Assembly: GCA_038213005.1 (NCBI GenBank)
Contig: JBBQTU010000077.1
Location: forward strand, 1 to 16,236
Source: JBBQTU01 sp038213005
GTDB taxonomy: Bacteria; Planctomycetota; Phycisphaerae; Tepidisphaerales; Tepidisphaeraceae
DNA: 16,236 nucleotides
Direction: 5' to 3'
The notes under the pieces are model-generated. The model was not told the DNA's origin and searched no databases. It saw only the letters and a list, made by a program, of their open reading frames with translations. The position numbers and the translations under genes were made by a program. Shown piece by piece: positions 7,614 through 14,743 of the stretch; the first letter of the stretch is position 1; the number at the start of each line of letters is the position of its first letter.

Positions 7614-8219
7614 TCACACCGTCGGCGGCATGAGGTGCAGTTCTCGCAAGGCCACACGGACCGTGGCGGGATACCGCATCACGATGCGTGCCAACGCCTG
7701 GGCGTCCAGTCGATCCAGGCCGCGGAAGGTGAACTGGCTTCGCGCATCCAGGCCCTTGTGGCGCATGAGGAAGACAAGGTCGCACAGCGCCTGTTCGGGA
7801 GAAGCCAGCGGAGCCTGGCCTGGCGGAGAGTAGACCGGCGGGCGGACGCAGATGAAGGCGAGCCGGCCGAGGGGGGTGGTTCGGATACGCGAGCGGTTGT
7901 GGCGCCGATTGGTGAAACAGGTGATCTCGACAGGCACCTGCGTGATCAGATTGTGGCGATGTAGAGCGTAGGCGCCGGTGATGTAGGCACCAGGGTCCAG
8001 GTGCTCCACCAGCAACTCGGGCGTCACAGCATCGGGAAGTCCGTAACGTCCCTGGGCGTAGCGCTCGATAACGTGCTGTGCGCACAGCCGCTGAAGCTGC
8101 ACACCCAGCACGTGCGGGGAGCGCCCGGACATGTTGGTGAGTTCGGTGACGGTGAAAATTGTCTTGCCGTGAAGGCGATGCTGGTCCTGGAGACAGGTTC
8201 GCCACTGGTTGGATGTCAT
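7614..8219 (-). CDS. AbiEi-like antitoxin / transcriptional regulator of a type IV toxin-antitoxin pair
   Basis: This 201-residue protein matches the AbiEi family: an N-terminal winged helix (residues about 15-62, TIFTVTELTNMSGRSPHVLG, ending RYAQGRYGLP) and the family's C-terminal domain. That domain shows PGAYITGAYALHRHNLI (77-92), ITCFTNRRHNR (99-109) and PLASPEQALCDLVFL (137-151), which correspond to the family's conserved S/T-tract and ATPEKALLDLLY motif. Such proteins neutralise a nucleotidyltransferase toxin without binding it tightly and repress their own promoter through the winged helix. The ATG overlaps the stop of the preceding toxin-like gene by 4 bases (ATGA at 8219-8216), so the two are translationally coupled. 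What differs from the usual system is that here the antitoxin is the second gene. Confidence 0.85.
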   Translation of the reverse strand: MTSNQWRTCLQDQHRLHGKTIFTVTELTNMSGRSPHVLGVQLQRLCAQHVIERYAQGRYGLPDAVTPELLVEHLDPGAYITGAYALHRHNLITQVPVEITCFTNRRHNRSRIRTTPLGRLAFICVRPPVYSPPGQAPLASPEQALCDLVFLMRHKGLDARSQFTFRGLDRLDAQALARIVMRYPATVRVALRELHLMPPTV

Positions 8220-9010
8220 GGTGCGGCTTCCTCACTGAACTGCAGGCGATTCAGCAGCAGATCGATGACGGTGTCAAAGACAATTGCAGCCCCCCCCGCC
8301 ACGTGCAGATTGGCGGCGGCGGTCTCGTCCAGTTGATCCGCGATGACGGCGTCGATCGCGCGGATGTGATAGGCTCTGCTATCGCCTAATGCCCGCAGAC
8401 GACTGCTCACGGCACGGGGATCGAGCGAGAGCCTTGCGAGTTTCGTTCGGATGCGACTGGCGGCGTCTGGCCGGAAGTGGCTGGCAAATAGAAACAGGTC
8501 GCAAAAGTCTCGATGCTCAACAACGTGGCGATTGAGCAGCGCGATCACTTTGCTTTCTATGAGATCAGCATCCGACGCCGTCGGGCAGATGACGCCGGTG
8601 GCCGTCCGGACCGTGGGAGCGTCCAGGCAGATGATCCGCGTCAGGTCGACGGGGATCTGGATGCGGCTGTAAGGCACACCCGGCCGCCAGAAGGCAAGCT
8701 CGACCGTGGAGACGGCGGTTGATTGTGCATCCGCCCCGGTGGCGCAACGGACGTCGCCGTCATATCCCATGCGGCGTTTGATTTCAGGCAGTAGTCGACG
8801 GGCGAACAGTTCGACAAGTTCGGATTGCTTGGTCGGCAGGTCGCCATCCCAGTGATAGTCGATATCGGCCGAGATTCTGGCGCTCTGATCGAGAAACCGG
8901 TAGCGAAAGCCGCCGATCAGACGGAGATTGCGTCCGGCGGGACTGGTGGCCAACAGCCTGACAACGGCCTGCTGAATCTGTTCCATGATGCTGGCGTGAT
9001 CGAGAGGCAT
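8216..9010 (-). CDS. AbiEii-type nucleotidyltransferase toxin (DUF1814-like)
   Basis: The family transfers nucleotides, in studied members to tRNA or other RNA, and stops growth until the antitoxin counters it. The ATG at 9010 gives 264 residues. The frame reaches a TTG at 9046, but that would lie inside the repeat-rich promoter. Motif I is GG (33-34) followed by S47-A-D49-I-D51 (ARISADIDYHWD), the nucleotidyltransferase metal-binding pattern. IESKVIALLNR (151-161) with E152 and K154, and HRDFCDLFLF (166-175) with R167, D168 and D171, match the family's E-K and RDxxD motifs. All key residues are present, so the toxin is probably active. No Shine-Dalgarno is seen before either start. It is the first gene of the pair. 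Confidence 0.85.
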   Translation of the reverse strand: MPLDHASIMEQIQQAVVRLLATSPAGRNLRLIGGFRYRFLDQSARISADIDYHWDGDLPTKQSELVELFARRLLPEIKRRMGYDGDVRCATGADAQSTAVSTVELAFWRPGVPYSRIQIPVDLTRIICLDAPTVRTATGVICPTASDADLIESKVIALLNRHVVEHRDFCDLFLFASHFRPDAASRIRTKLARLSLDPRAVSSRLRALGDSRAYHIRAIDAVIADQLDETAAANLHVAGGAAIVFDTVIDLLLNRLQFSEEAAP

Positions 9011-9022
9011 CTGTAGGATTGT

Positions 9023-9070
9023 AGTATACTGCGTAACGTTATACAACGTTTTTGTTGCTATTTGTTACGC
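9023..9070 (-). promoter_or_regulatory. Promoter/operator region of the AbiE-like operon
   Basis: Several symmetrical sequences crowd this stretch. GCGTAAC (9031-9037) and GTTACGC (9064-9070) form a perfect 7-base inverted repeat. The self-complementary hexamer AACGTT occurs at 9035-9040 and 9045-9050, exactly 10 bases apart. On the minus strand TATACT (9028-9023) and TATAAC (9043-9038) are candidate -10 elements, and neither has a good -35. AbiEi regulators bind inverted repeats at their own promoters, so these are plausible operator sites. Confidence 0.5.
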
Positions 9071-9147
9071 GGAATTACCATAGCGGGTCAAAAGAGGCAC
9101 CGGTAGCGAGGCGCTGGTGCGAATCGAGGGCGTGGGGTGGTCCTCCC

Positions 9148-9161
9148 GGCGACATGTCGCC
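9148..9161. repeat. Perfect 14-base palindrome
   Basis: GGCGACATGTCGCC is fully self-complementary. It lies 9 bases from a second, larger palindrome of related design (GGCGGCATGCCGCC core) in the gap between the AbiE-like operon and nrdJ. Confidence 0.8.
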
Positions 9162-9164
9162 TTA

Positions 9165-9192
9165 GGAGCGCGGCGGCATGCCGCCGCACTCC
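9165..9192. repeat. 28-base near-perfect palindrome
   Basis: The core GCGGCGGCATGCCGCCGC (9170-9187) is perfect. After one mismatched pair (C9169/A9188) the symmetry resumes with GGAG (9165-9168) and CTCC (9189-9192). It can form a very stable hairpin or cruciform on either strand. It looks like a dispersed palindromic element and not a gene-specific site. Confidence 0.8.
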
Positions 9193-9199
9193 AATGCAG

Positions 9200-9233
9200 A
9201 CGCGGCTGGTCGCTTTGGGGCGGCCAGCCGCGT
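9200..9233 (-). terminator. Stem-loop after nrdJ, probable terminator without a T-run
   Basis: ACGCGGCTGG (9200-9209) pairs perfectly with CCAGCCGCGT (9224-9233) around a 14-base loop. It begins about 32 bases past the nrdJ stop. No T-run follows on the minus strand, so an intrinsic mechanism is uncertain. The palindromes behind it may help. Confidence 0.45.
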
Positions 9234-9264
9234 TTGGGTGGTTATACGCGATAGCGTGTCGCAG

Positions 9265-12200
9265 TTAGCTACAGCCCATCGAGTTGCCGCAGTTCATGCA
9301 CTTGTAGCAGGTGCCGCTGCGGACGGTGATGGAGCCGCAGACGTCGCAGGCGGGGGCGTCGGCCTGGGCGGCGGCGGCCATGGCGCTGATGGTGTCGCTC
9401 ATGGGGACCAGTTGCAGGCCGGCCGGGTCGACGTGGCTGCCGACGGCGACGAGGTCGTGGGCGTGCTGGTCGGCGGTGAGTCGATTACCGTGGCCGTTGC
9501 CGCCCTTGGCGGGGCTCGCGCCCGCGCCATTGGCCCCGCCCGGCTCCTGGGTGTTGTCATCGCCGGTCTTGCCGGGGGTCTTCTTCTCGCGCTTGGGTGA
9601 ATACTGGGCGCGGTAGCCAGGGATGAACTCCATCGCCAGCCAGCGGAAGATGTAGTCCACCAGACTCTTGGCCATGGGGATGTCGGGGTTGCGGGTGAAG
9701 CCGCTGGGTTCGAAGCGGACGTGCTCGAACTTGCGGACCAGGGACTCAACCGGGACGCCATACTGCAGCGACAGGCTGACCAGGGTGGCGATGGTGTCCA
9801 TCAGGCCGCCGGTGGTGGAACCTTCCTTGGCCATGGTGATGAAGACTTCGCCGGGGGTGCCGTCTTCGTAGAGGCCGACGGTGAGATAGCCTTCGTGGCC
9901 GGCAACGTCGAACTTGTGGGTCATGGCTTGGCGGGTGTCGGGCAGACGGTGGCGCAAGGGACGCTCGACCACGCGCTCGATGATCTTCTCGACGATGCGT
10001 TCGTGCTCGACAACCAGAGGCGCGGCGGCCGGGACGGGCCTGGAGGCCAGTTCGGCAACAAGTTTGGCGGCCTTGGCAACGTCGGCGGCGACTTCTTCCT
10101 GGGCGGCCTTCACGTTCTCCTCATCGTCGGCTTCGGCCTTTTCCAGATCCTCATCGCTCTTGACGTTCAGGGGCTGGGAAAGCTTGGAGCCATCGCGGTA
10201 GAGGGCATCGGCCTTGAGGCCCAGGGACCAGCTCAGCCAGTAGGCATCCTTGATGTCCTGGATGGTGGCCTCGTTGGGGAGGTTGATGGTCTTGGAGATG
10301 GCACCAGTGATGAACGGCTGAGCGGCGGCCATCATGCGGATGTGGCCTTCGACGGGGATGAAGAGCTTGCCGTATTTGCCGCAGCGGTTGGCGCATTCGA
10401 AGACGGCGTAGTGCTCGACCTTGAGATGCGGGGCACCTTCGACGGTGCCAACGCCACAGATCATGTCGTTGGCCTGGTTGATCTCCTGGGCGATAAAGCC
10501 CATGCGGCGGAGGAGGTTGAAGCCGGGGGCCTTCCAGACGGACTCTTCGATGTTCAGCCGCTTCATGGCATCAGCACCGAGCGACCACGGAGAGAATGCC
10601 ATCGACAAGTCGAACACGCCGGGCAGGCTGTTCTGGATCTTCGCCAGTTCGGCATCGGTCAGACCGGCGGCCTTGAGGGAAACGCGGTTGATGTGCGGCG
10701 AGTCGGCAAGGCTGAGGGCGCCCATGACATACTTCATGATGTCGAGGATCTCGCTGTCGCCATAGCCCAGGTGCACCAGGGCGGGTTTGAGCGACTGATT
10801 GGCGATCTTGAAATAGCCGCCGCCGGCGAGCTTCTTGAACTTGACCAGGGCGAAGTCGGGCTCGACGCCGGTGGTGTCGCAATCCATGAGCAGGCCGATC
10901 GTGCCCGTGGGGGCGATGACGCTGACCTGGGCGTTGCGATAGCCGACCTTTTCGCCGGTGGCCAAGGCGCGATCCCATGTCTCCTGGGCGGCGCGGAGCA
11001 GTTGAGTGGAGGCCAGGGGATCGGAGTCGCTGAACTGCGAGAGGTCGATGCCGACGGGCTTGATGTCGAGCTGTTCATAGTCGCCCAGACCCTTGCGGGC
11101 GGCGGCGTCGGAGGTGACGTTGTAGGCGGCGCGGCGGTGATTGCGGATGACGCGGAGCATGTCCTCGCGGTTGGCCTTGTAGCCGGGGAAGGCGCCGAGC
11201 TGCTTGGCCATCTCGGCGCTGGTGGCGTAGGACTCGCCGGTGAGGACGGCGCTCAGGGCCGCGCAGATGGCGCGGGCCTTCTCGCTGTTGTAGGGGATGC
11301 CGGCCTGCATGAGCATGGCGCCGAGATTGGCGTAGCCCAGGCCCAGGGTGCGGAACTCGTAGGAGAGCTTGGCGATTTCCTCGGAGGGGAAGCTGGCCAT
11401 GAGGACGGAGACTTCCAGCACGATCGTCCAGAGGCGGGTGGCGTGGCGATAGCTCTCGATGTCGAACTGGCTGGTCTGGCTGTTATAGAACGTGAGGACG
11501 TTCAGTGAGGCGAGGTTGCAGGCGGTGTCGTCGATGAACATGTATTCCGAGCAGTTGTGCACGGTCATGCCATTGGCGACGAAAGAGCTGGTGACGGACT
11601 CGGTCAGGTCGAACACCTGGCGGCGGCCCAGCCAGGTGAAGCTGGCGAAGCGGTCGAAGTAGGCTTCGAGGCCGGCGGCCGGGGCGGCAGCGCGGGCGGC
11701 TTCCTGGAGCCTGGTCCACAGTTCCCCGGGCAGGACGCCAATGTGATAGGCAAAGGCGGCGATGCAGCGGGTATCAACGGCAAGCGTGGCGAGCTGCCCG
11801 GCCTGGCGGACGGCGGCCATGATGCCAAAGCCGGACAAGAGCAGTTGCACATCCTGGAGCAGGCCAAGGCTTGTGGAGCTGACGCAGATGGTGCCGCCGG
11901 CGATCTCGCCATCGGCGCTGAACAAGCCGCGAAGCAGGTGCTTCTGGGCGGCCAGACCCGCGGTGAAAGCTTCATCGCTGAGGCGGCGGGCAGCGCCGGC
12001 GCCGTGGACGTAAGCGCGGACGCGACTGATCAGGCGGCGGTTGGTGAAGGTGGCGACAGCGGTGCCGCCGCGGTCCTCATCGCCGAGCATGATGCGGTCT
12101 ACATAGTCGTCGTTGTAGGCGCGCTCACCCCAGGTGTCGGTGGCGTATTGCACAAAGGCATCGGAGAGTCGGCCGGCACCGAGGCAGTTCTCAAGATGAA

Positions 12201-13803
12201 CGGCCGAGACGTCGCTGTTCTTCTGCGACACCAGCAGGCCAACAACCTGGAAGAGACGGGCATCGGATGGGTCGCCGATTTCGGTAGTGGTGGCCGGGGA
12301 AGAGAGGAACTGCAGTTCATCCTGCGCAGTAAGGTCGCGGGCCATCACCCAGCCGCGCTGGCGGGTGTAGAGCTTGTGGTCGGCGGTGACTTTCAGGCTG
12401 TAGCCCGATGCGGTCTTGAGTTCGAAGACTTCCTTGTTGCCGGTGGGGAACGCGCCGTCGATTTCGTGCACAGCCTGACCATCGAGATTGGTCACAACCC
12501 GGGCCGGCAGATGGATCATCTGGTCGATGCGGCGCCAGACGCCGCCGGGGGTGAGCACGCGGGTATCGCCGGTGACGCAGGGGTTGGAGGCGTTAATGCG
12601 GCCGGACTTCGGGCAGGTGTGCCACTGATTGATGGTGTCGTCGAACTGGACGCCCGGATCAGCACATCGCCAGGCGGCGAAGGCGATCTGGTCCCATAGG
12701 TCGCGGGCTTTGACGCTGCGGCAGGGTTTGGGGCTGACGCGCCACTTGAGTTGCCACTGGCCGTCGGCTTCCACGGCCTTGAAGAACGCGTTCGGGATGC
12801 GAATGGAGTTGTTGGAGTTCTGGCCGGAGACGGTCTGGTAGGCTTCGCCGTTGAAGTCGTAGTCGAGCTTGAGGCCGAGTTTTTTGGCAACGTCCTGCTG
12901 CGCCTTGGGGAGAACCTTCAGGCCTTCGGCGAGGGCCGCGACCTTGATCTCCTCGCGCACTTTCCAATTGACGAACGACTCGATGTCGGGGTGATCGAGG
13001 TCGAGGCAGCACATCTTGGCAGCGCGTCGAGTGGTGCCGCCGCTCTTGATCGCGCCGGCAGCGCGATCGCCGATCTTGAGGAAACTCATCAGGCCAGAAC
13101 TCTTGCCGCCGCCGGAGAGGGGCTCATTCTCGCCGCGGAGGCGGGAGAAGTTGGAGCCGGTGCCGGAGCCATATTTGAACAGGCGAGCCTCGCGAACCCA
13201 GAGATCCATGATGCCGCCGGAGTTCACCAGATCATCGCTGACGGACTGGATGAAGCACGCGTGGGGCTGTGGATGCGTGTAGGCATCGCTGGAGGCATTG
13301 AGTTGCCCGGTCTTGGGGTCGCAATAGAAGTGGCCCTGGGAGGGGCCGGTGATGTTATAGGCCCAATTGAGCCCGGTGTTGAACCACTGGGGGGAGTTGG
13401 GGGCGCACATCTGGTGGATGAGCATGTACGCCAGTTCATCGTAGAAGGCCTGGGCATCTTCGGTGGAGTCGAAGTAGCCGTGGGTTTCGCCCCAGTGACG
13501 CCAGCAGCCGACGAGGCGATGGATGACCTGCTTGGCGCTGCGCTCGGGGCCGGTGACGGGCTTGCCGTGCTCATCACGAATGGGCTTGCCACTGGCATCC
13601 ACCTGTGGGACGCCGGCCTTGCGGAAGTACTTGCTGACCATGATGTCGGTGGCAAGCTGCGACCAGGTGGTCGGCACTTCGGCGTCGGTCATCTCGAAGA
13701 CGACGGTGCCGTCGGGATTGTTAATGCGGCTGGTTCGCTTTTCATACTGCAGCGTGGCGAACGGATCCTGACCGACCTTTGTGAATTTGCGTGCGATCTT
13801 CAT
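9265..13803 (-). CDS. nrdJ: Adenosylcobalamin-dependent (class II) ribonucleotide reductase with in-frame intein
   Basis: NrdJ reduces ribonucleotides to deoxyribonucleotides using a radical made from coenzyme B12. The precursor is 1512 residues. Removing the intein (409-750) leaves about 1170. The N-part holds HACFIQS with C183, the first redox cysteine. The catalytic N-P-C-S-E is split by the intein: N407 before it, C751 and E753 after it. C762 (ACNLASLN), 11 residues after C751, is the second redox cysteine, the spacing known from Thermotoga NrdJ. IAPTGTIG (963-970) is another class mark. Residues 1216-1282 form an acidic/charged, probably coiled linker. About 1288-1393 is a TSCPD domain. 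The C-terminus has CDVCG and CYKCMNCGNSMGC, a cysteine cluster for rereduction or zinc binding. AGAGGGTGG precedes the ATG. It follows dcd by 151 bases. Confidence 0.96.
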   Translation of the reverse strand: MKIARKFTKVGQDPFATLQYEKRTSRINNPDGTVVFEMTDAEVPTTWSQLATDIMVSKYFRKAGVPQVDASGKPIRDEHGKPVTGPERSAKQVIHRLVGCWRHWGETHGYFDSTEDAQAFYDELAYMLIHQMCAPNSPQWFNTGLNWAYNITGPSQGHFYCDPKTGQLNASSDAYTHPQPHACFIQSVSDDLVNSGGIMDLWVREARLFKYGSGTGSNFSRLRGENEPLSGGGKSSGLMSFLKIGDRAAGAIKSGGTTRRAAKMCCLDLDHPDIESFVNWKVREEIKVAALAEGLKVLPKAQQDVAKKLGLKLDYDFNGEAYQTVSGQNSNNSIRIPNAFFKAVEADGQWQLKWRVSPKPCRSVKARDLWDQIAFAAWRCADPGVQFDDTINQWHTCPKSGRINASNPCVTGDTRVLTPGGVWRRIDQMIHLPARVVTNLDGQAVHEIDGAFPTGNKEVFELKTASGYSLKVTADHKLYTRQRGWVMARDLTAQDELQFLSSPATTTEIGDPSDARLFQVVGLLVSQKNSDVSAVHLENCLGAGRLSDAFVQYATDTWGERAYNDDYVDRIMLGDEDRGGTAVATFTNRRLISRVRAYVHGAGAARRLSDEAFTAGLAAQKHLLRGLFSADGEIAGGTICVSSTSLGLLQDVQLLLSGFGIMAAVRQAGQLATLAVDTRCIAAFAYHIGVLPGELWTRLQEAARAAAPAAGLEAYFDRFASFTWLGRRQVFDLTESVTSSFVANGMTVHNCSEYMFIDDTACNLASLNVLTFYNSQTSQFDIESYRHATRLWTIVLEVSVLMASFPSEEIAKLSYEFRTLGLGYANLGAMLMQAGIPYNSEKARAICAALSAVLTGESYATSAEMAKQLGAFPGYKANREDMLRVIRNHRRAAYNVTSDAAARKGLGDYEQLDIKPVGIDLSQFSDSDPLASTQLLRAAQETWDRALATGEKVGYRNAQVSVIAPTGTIGLLMDCDTTGVEPDFALVKFKKLAGGGYFKIANQSLKPALVHLGYGDSEILDIMKYVMGALSLADSPHINRVSLKAAGLTDAELAKIQNSLPGVFDLSMAFSPWSLGADAMKRLNIEESVWKAPGFNLLRRMGFIAQEINQANDMICGVGTVEGAPHLKVEHYAVFECANRCGKYGKLFIPVEGHIRMMAAAQPFITGAISKTINLPNEATIQDIKDAYWLSWSLGLKADALYRDGSKLSQPLNVKSDEDLEKAEADDEENVKAAQEEVAADVAKAAKLVAELASRPVPAAAPLVVEHERIVEKIIERVVERPLRHRLPDTRQAMTHKFDVAGHEGYLTVGLYEDGTPGEVFITMAKEGSTTGGLMDTIATLVSLSLQYGVPVESLVRKFEHVRFEPSGFTRNPDIPMAKSLVDYIFRWLAMEFIPGYRAQYSPKREKKTPGKTGDDNTQEPGGANGAGASPAKGGNGHGNRLTADQHAHDLVAVGSHVDPAGLQLVPMSDTISAMAAAAQADAPACDVCGSITVRSGTCYKCMNCGNSMGCS
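11554..12579 (-). other. Intein within NrdJ, LAGLIDADG type with one degenerate endonuclease motif
   Basis: The 342-residue insert starts at C409 (CVTGDTRVLTPGG, block A) and ends GMTVHN with H749-N750, followed by extein C751. Block B has T473-A-D-H476. Block F is VFDLTESVTSSFVANG (730-745). All splicing residues (Cys1, TxxH, penultimate His, terminal Asn, Cys+1) are present, so splicing should work. Between them is a dodecapeptide endonuclease region. The second motif, LLRGLFSADGE (623-633), keeps its Asp, but the first (QVVGLLVSQKN, 519-529) has Val, Gln and Lys where the acidic residues and Gly belong, so DNA cleavage is probably lost. This is an internal protein element, not a separate gene. 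Confidence 0.93.
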
Positions 13804-13837
13804 ATTTCCACCCTCTTCTGCTTCCCTTGTACTCTAA

Positions 13838-13849
13838 ATTATAAGTCAA
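13838..13849 (-). promoter_or_regulatory. Candidate second promoter in front of nrdJ
   Basis: On the minus strand a perfect TATAAT (13843-13838) lies 34 bases before the nrdJ ATG, giving a leader of about 27 bases containing the Shine-Dalgarno. A TTGACT (13849-13844) directly abuts it and cannot serve as its -35, and no other -35 is evident. nrdJ may therefore have its own weak or activator-dependent promoter besides the dcd promoter. Confidence 0.4.
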
Positions 13850-13954
13850 TACTTCTCAGCGGCGTCCGGCGAGCAGACCCCGCAACGGGACACCTCAAAC
13901 AACACACGAAAATAGCGACGGACCAGCCTGCATTGGCGCCTCCCTGGTGAGCTT

Positions 13955-14515
13955 TTAGTCCACGCGCGGCAGGGTCAGCCCCGGCTGATCCTGGTACTTC
14001 CCATGCTTGTCGGCGTAACTCACGGCACAAGTCCGATCGGCCTTGAAGAAGATCAGTTGAGCAATGCCTTCATTGGCATAGATCTTCGCAGGTAGCGGCG
14101 TGGTATTGCTGATTTCCAACGTTATCTTGCCGCGCCACTCGGGCTCGATCGGGGTTACGTTCACGATGATGCCACAGCGGGCATACGTGCTTTTGCCGAC
14201 ACAAATGGCCAGCACATCCCGCGGGATGCTGACGGTCTCCACCGTCTCGCAGAGTGCGAAACTGTTTGGCGGAATCAAGACGTGATCCTTGCCTTCCATG
14301 GCGGTGTCGATGGTGACAAACGACTTGTCGGAGAACTTCTTGGGGTCGATGATCTCGGAATTGACGTTGGTGAAGATCTTGAAGATCGAACCAACCCGAA
14401 TATCGTAGCCGTAGCTGGAAACGCCGTAGCTGACCCGGCCGGGACGCTTGGAATTCTCCTCGAAGGGCTCAATCCCGATGGATTCACGGATTTGAGTGTC
14501 GCAGAGCAATGCCAT
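13955..14515 (-). CDS. dcd: dCTP deaminase
   Basis: The enzyme converts dCTP to dUTP (some relatives go on to dUMP), feeding dTMP synthesis. The 186-residue length is normal. GYDIRVG (36-42) and GKSTYARCG (107-115) carry S109 and R113, counterparts of E. coli Dcd S111 and R115. VNVTPIEPEWRG (118-129) and ITLEISN (131-137) place the catalytic Glu at E134. NTTPLPAKIYANEGIAQLIFF is typical of the subgroup seen in Chlamydia and related phyla. GGAAGG about 6 bases before the ATG is a good Shine-Dalgarno. It is the first gene of the dcd-nrdJ cluster, behind a promoter with NrdR-like sites. Whether it is mono- or bifunctional (with dUTPase activity) cannot be read off. Confidence 0.95.
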   Translation of the reverse strand: MALLCDTQIRESIGIEPFEENSKRPGRVSYGVSSYGYDIRVGSIFKIFTNVNSEIIDPKKFSDKSFVTIDTAMEGKDHVLIPPNSFALCETVETVSIPRDVLAICVGKSTYARCGIIVNVTPIEPEWRGKITLEISNTTPLPAKIYANEGIAQLIFFKADRTCAVSYADKHGKYQDQPGLTLPRVD

Positions 14516-14591
14516 GGTGCCTTCCCGAATGAATGTCAGCCGGCTGAACCCAAGCGACCCCGGTGGTCGATCGTGCCGTCGACGAGAGGCA

Positions 14592-14619
14592 ATATTACAC
14601 CACCTGTAGTGGTGGTCAA
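14592..14619 (-). promoter_or_regulatory. Promoter of dcd-nrdJ
   Basis: On the minus strand TTGACC (14619-14614) and TAATAT (14597-14592) are separated by 16 bases, about 77 bases before the dcd ATG. The -35 is close to consensus and the -10 is moderate. The whole spacer is occupied by the downstream NrdR-like site. Confidence 0.6.
14597..14612. promoter_or_regulatory. NrdR-box-like site, promoter-proximal (weaker)
   Basis: ACACCACCTGTAGTGG keeps both arms of the NrdR box (ACAC and AGTG), while the A/T-rich centre is altered. It matches about 11 of 16 positions of the published consensus ACACWATATATWGTGT. It fills the space between the -35 and -10 elements. An inverted repeat CACCAC/GTGGTG (14598-14614) overlaps it. 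Confidence 0.5.
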
Positions 14620-14627
14620 CAAAAATA

Positions 14628-14643
14628 GCACTAAATATTGTGT
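14628..14643. promoter_or_regulatory. NrdR box, promoter-distal (strong match)
   Basis: GCACTAAATATTGTGT matches 14 of 16 positions of the NrdR consensus. It starts exactly 31 bases (three helical turns) from the weaker site, the spacing typical of tandem NrdR boxes, and lies just upstream of the -35 element of the dcd-nrdJ promoter. NrdR is the ATP/dATP-sensing repressor of ribonucleotide reductase genes. Confidence 0.72.
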
Positions 14644-14743
14644 GCTCGCAACAGGACGTTCGCTAAGCGCTTTAGCCATCAACGCTTGCGTAGCTTAGCC
14701 GCAACTTCATCCGTTCCACACGAAGCGGCGTGGCTTGGCTCAG

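Noticed and set aside
7278..7964. 228-residue open frame on the + strand running into the AbiEi-like gene
   Set aside because: Half of it is antisense to the recognisable antitoxin. The rest has no motif and no good ribosome-binding site.
9721..11508. 595-residue open frame on the + strand, rich in Gly, Asp, Val and Leu
   Set aside because: It lies fully opposite nrdJ, a clearly conserved gene. High GC leaves the antisense frame open, and the translation has no recognisable domain.
12751..13950. 399-residue open frame on the + strand
   Set aside because: Antisense shadow of the N-terminal part of nrdJ, as is the 380-residue frame at 11557-12699.
13804..13954. Cobalamin riboswitch between dcd and nrdJ
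   Set aside because: B12 dependence made it worth looking for, but no B12 box or multi-stem structure is visible in these 151 bases.
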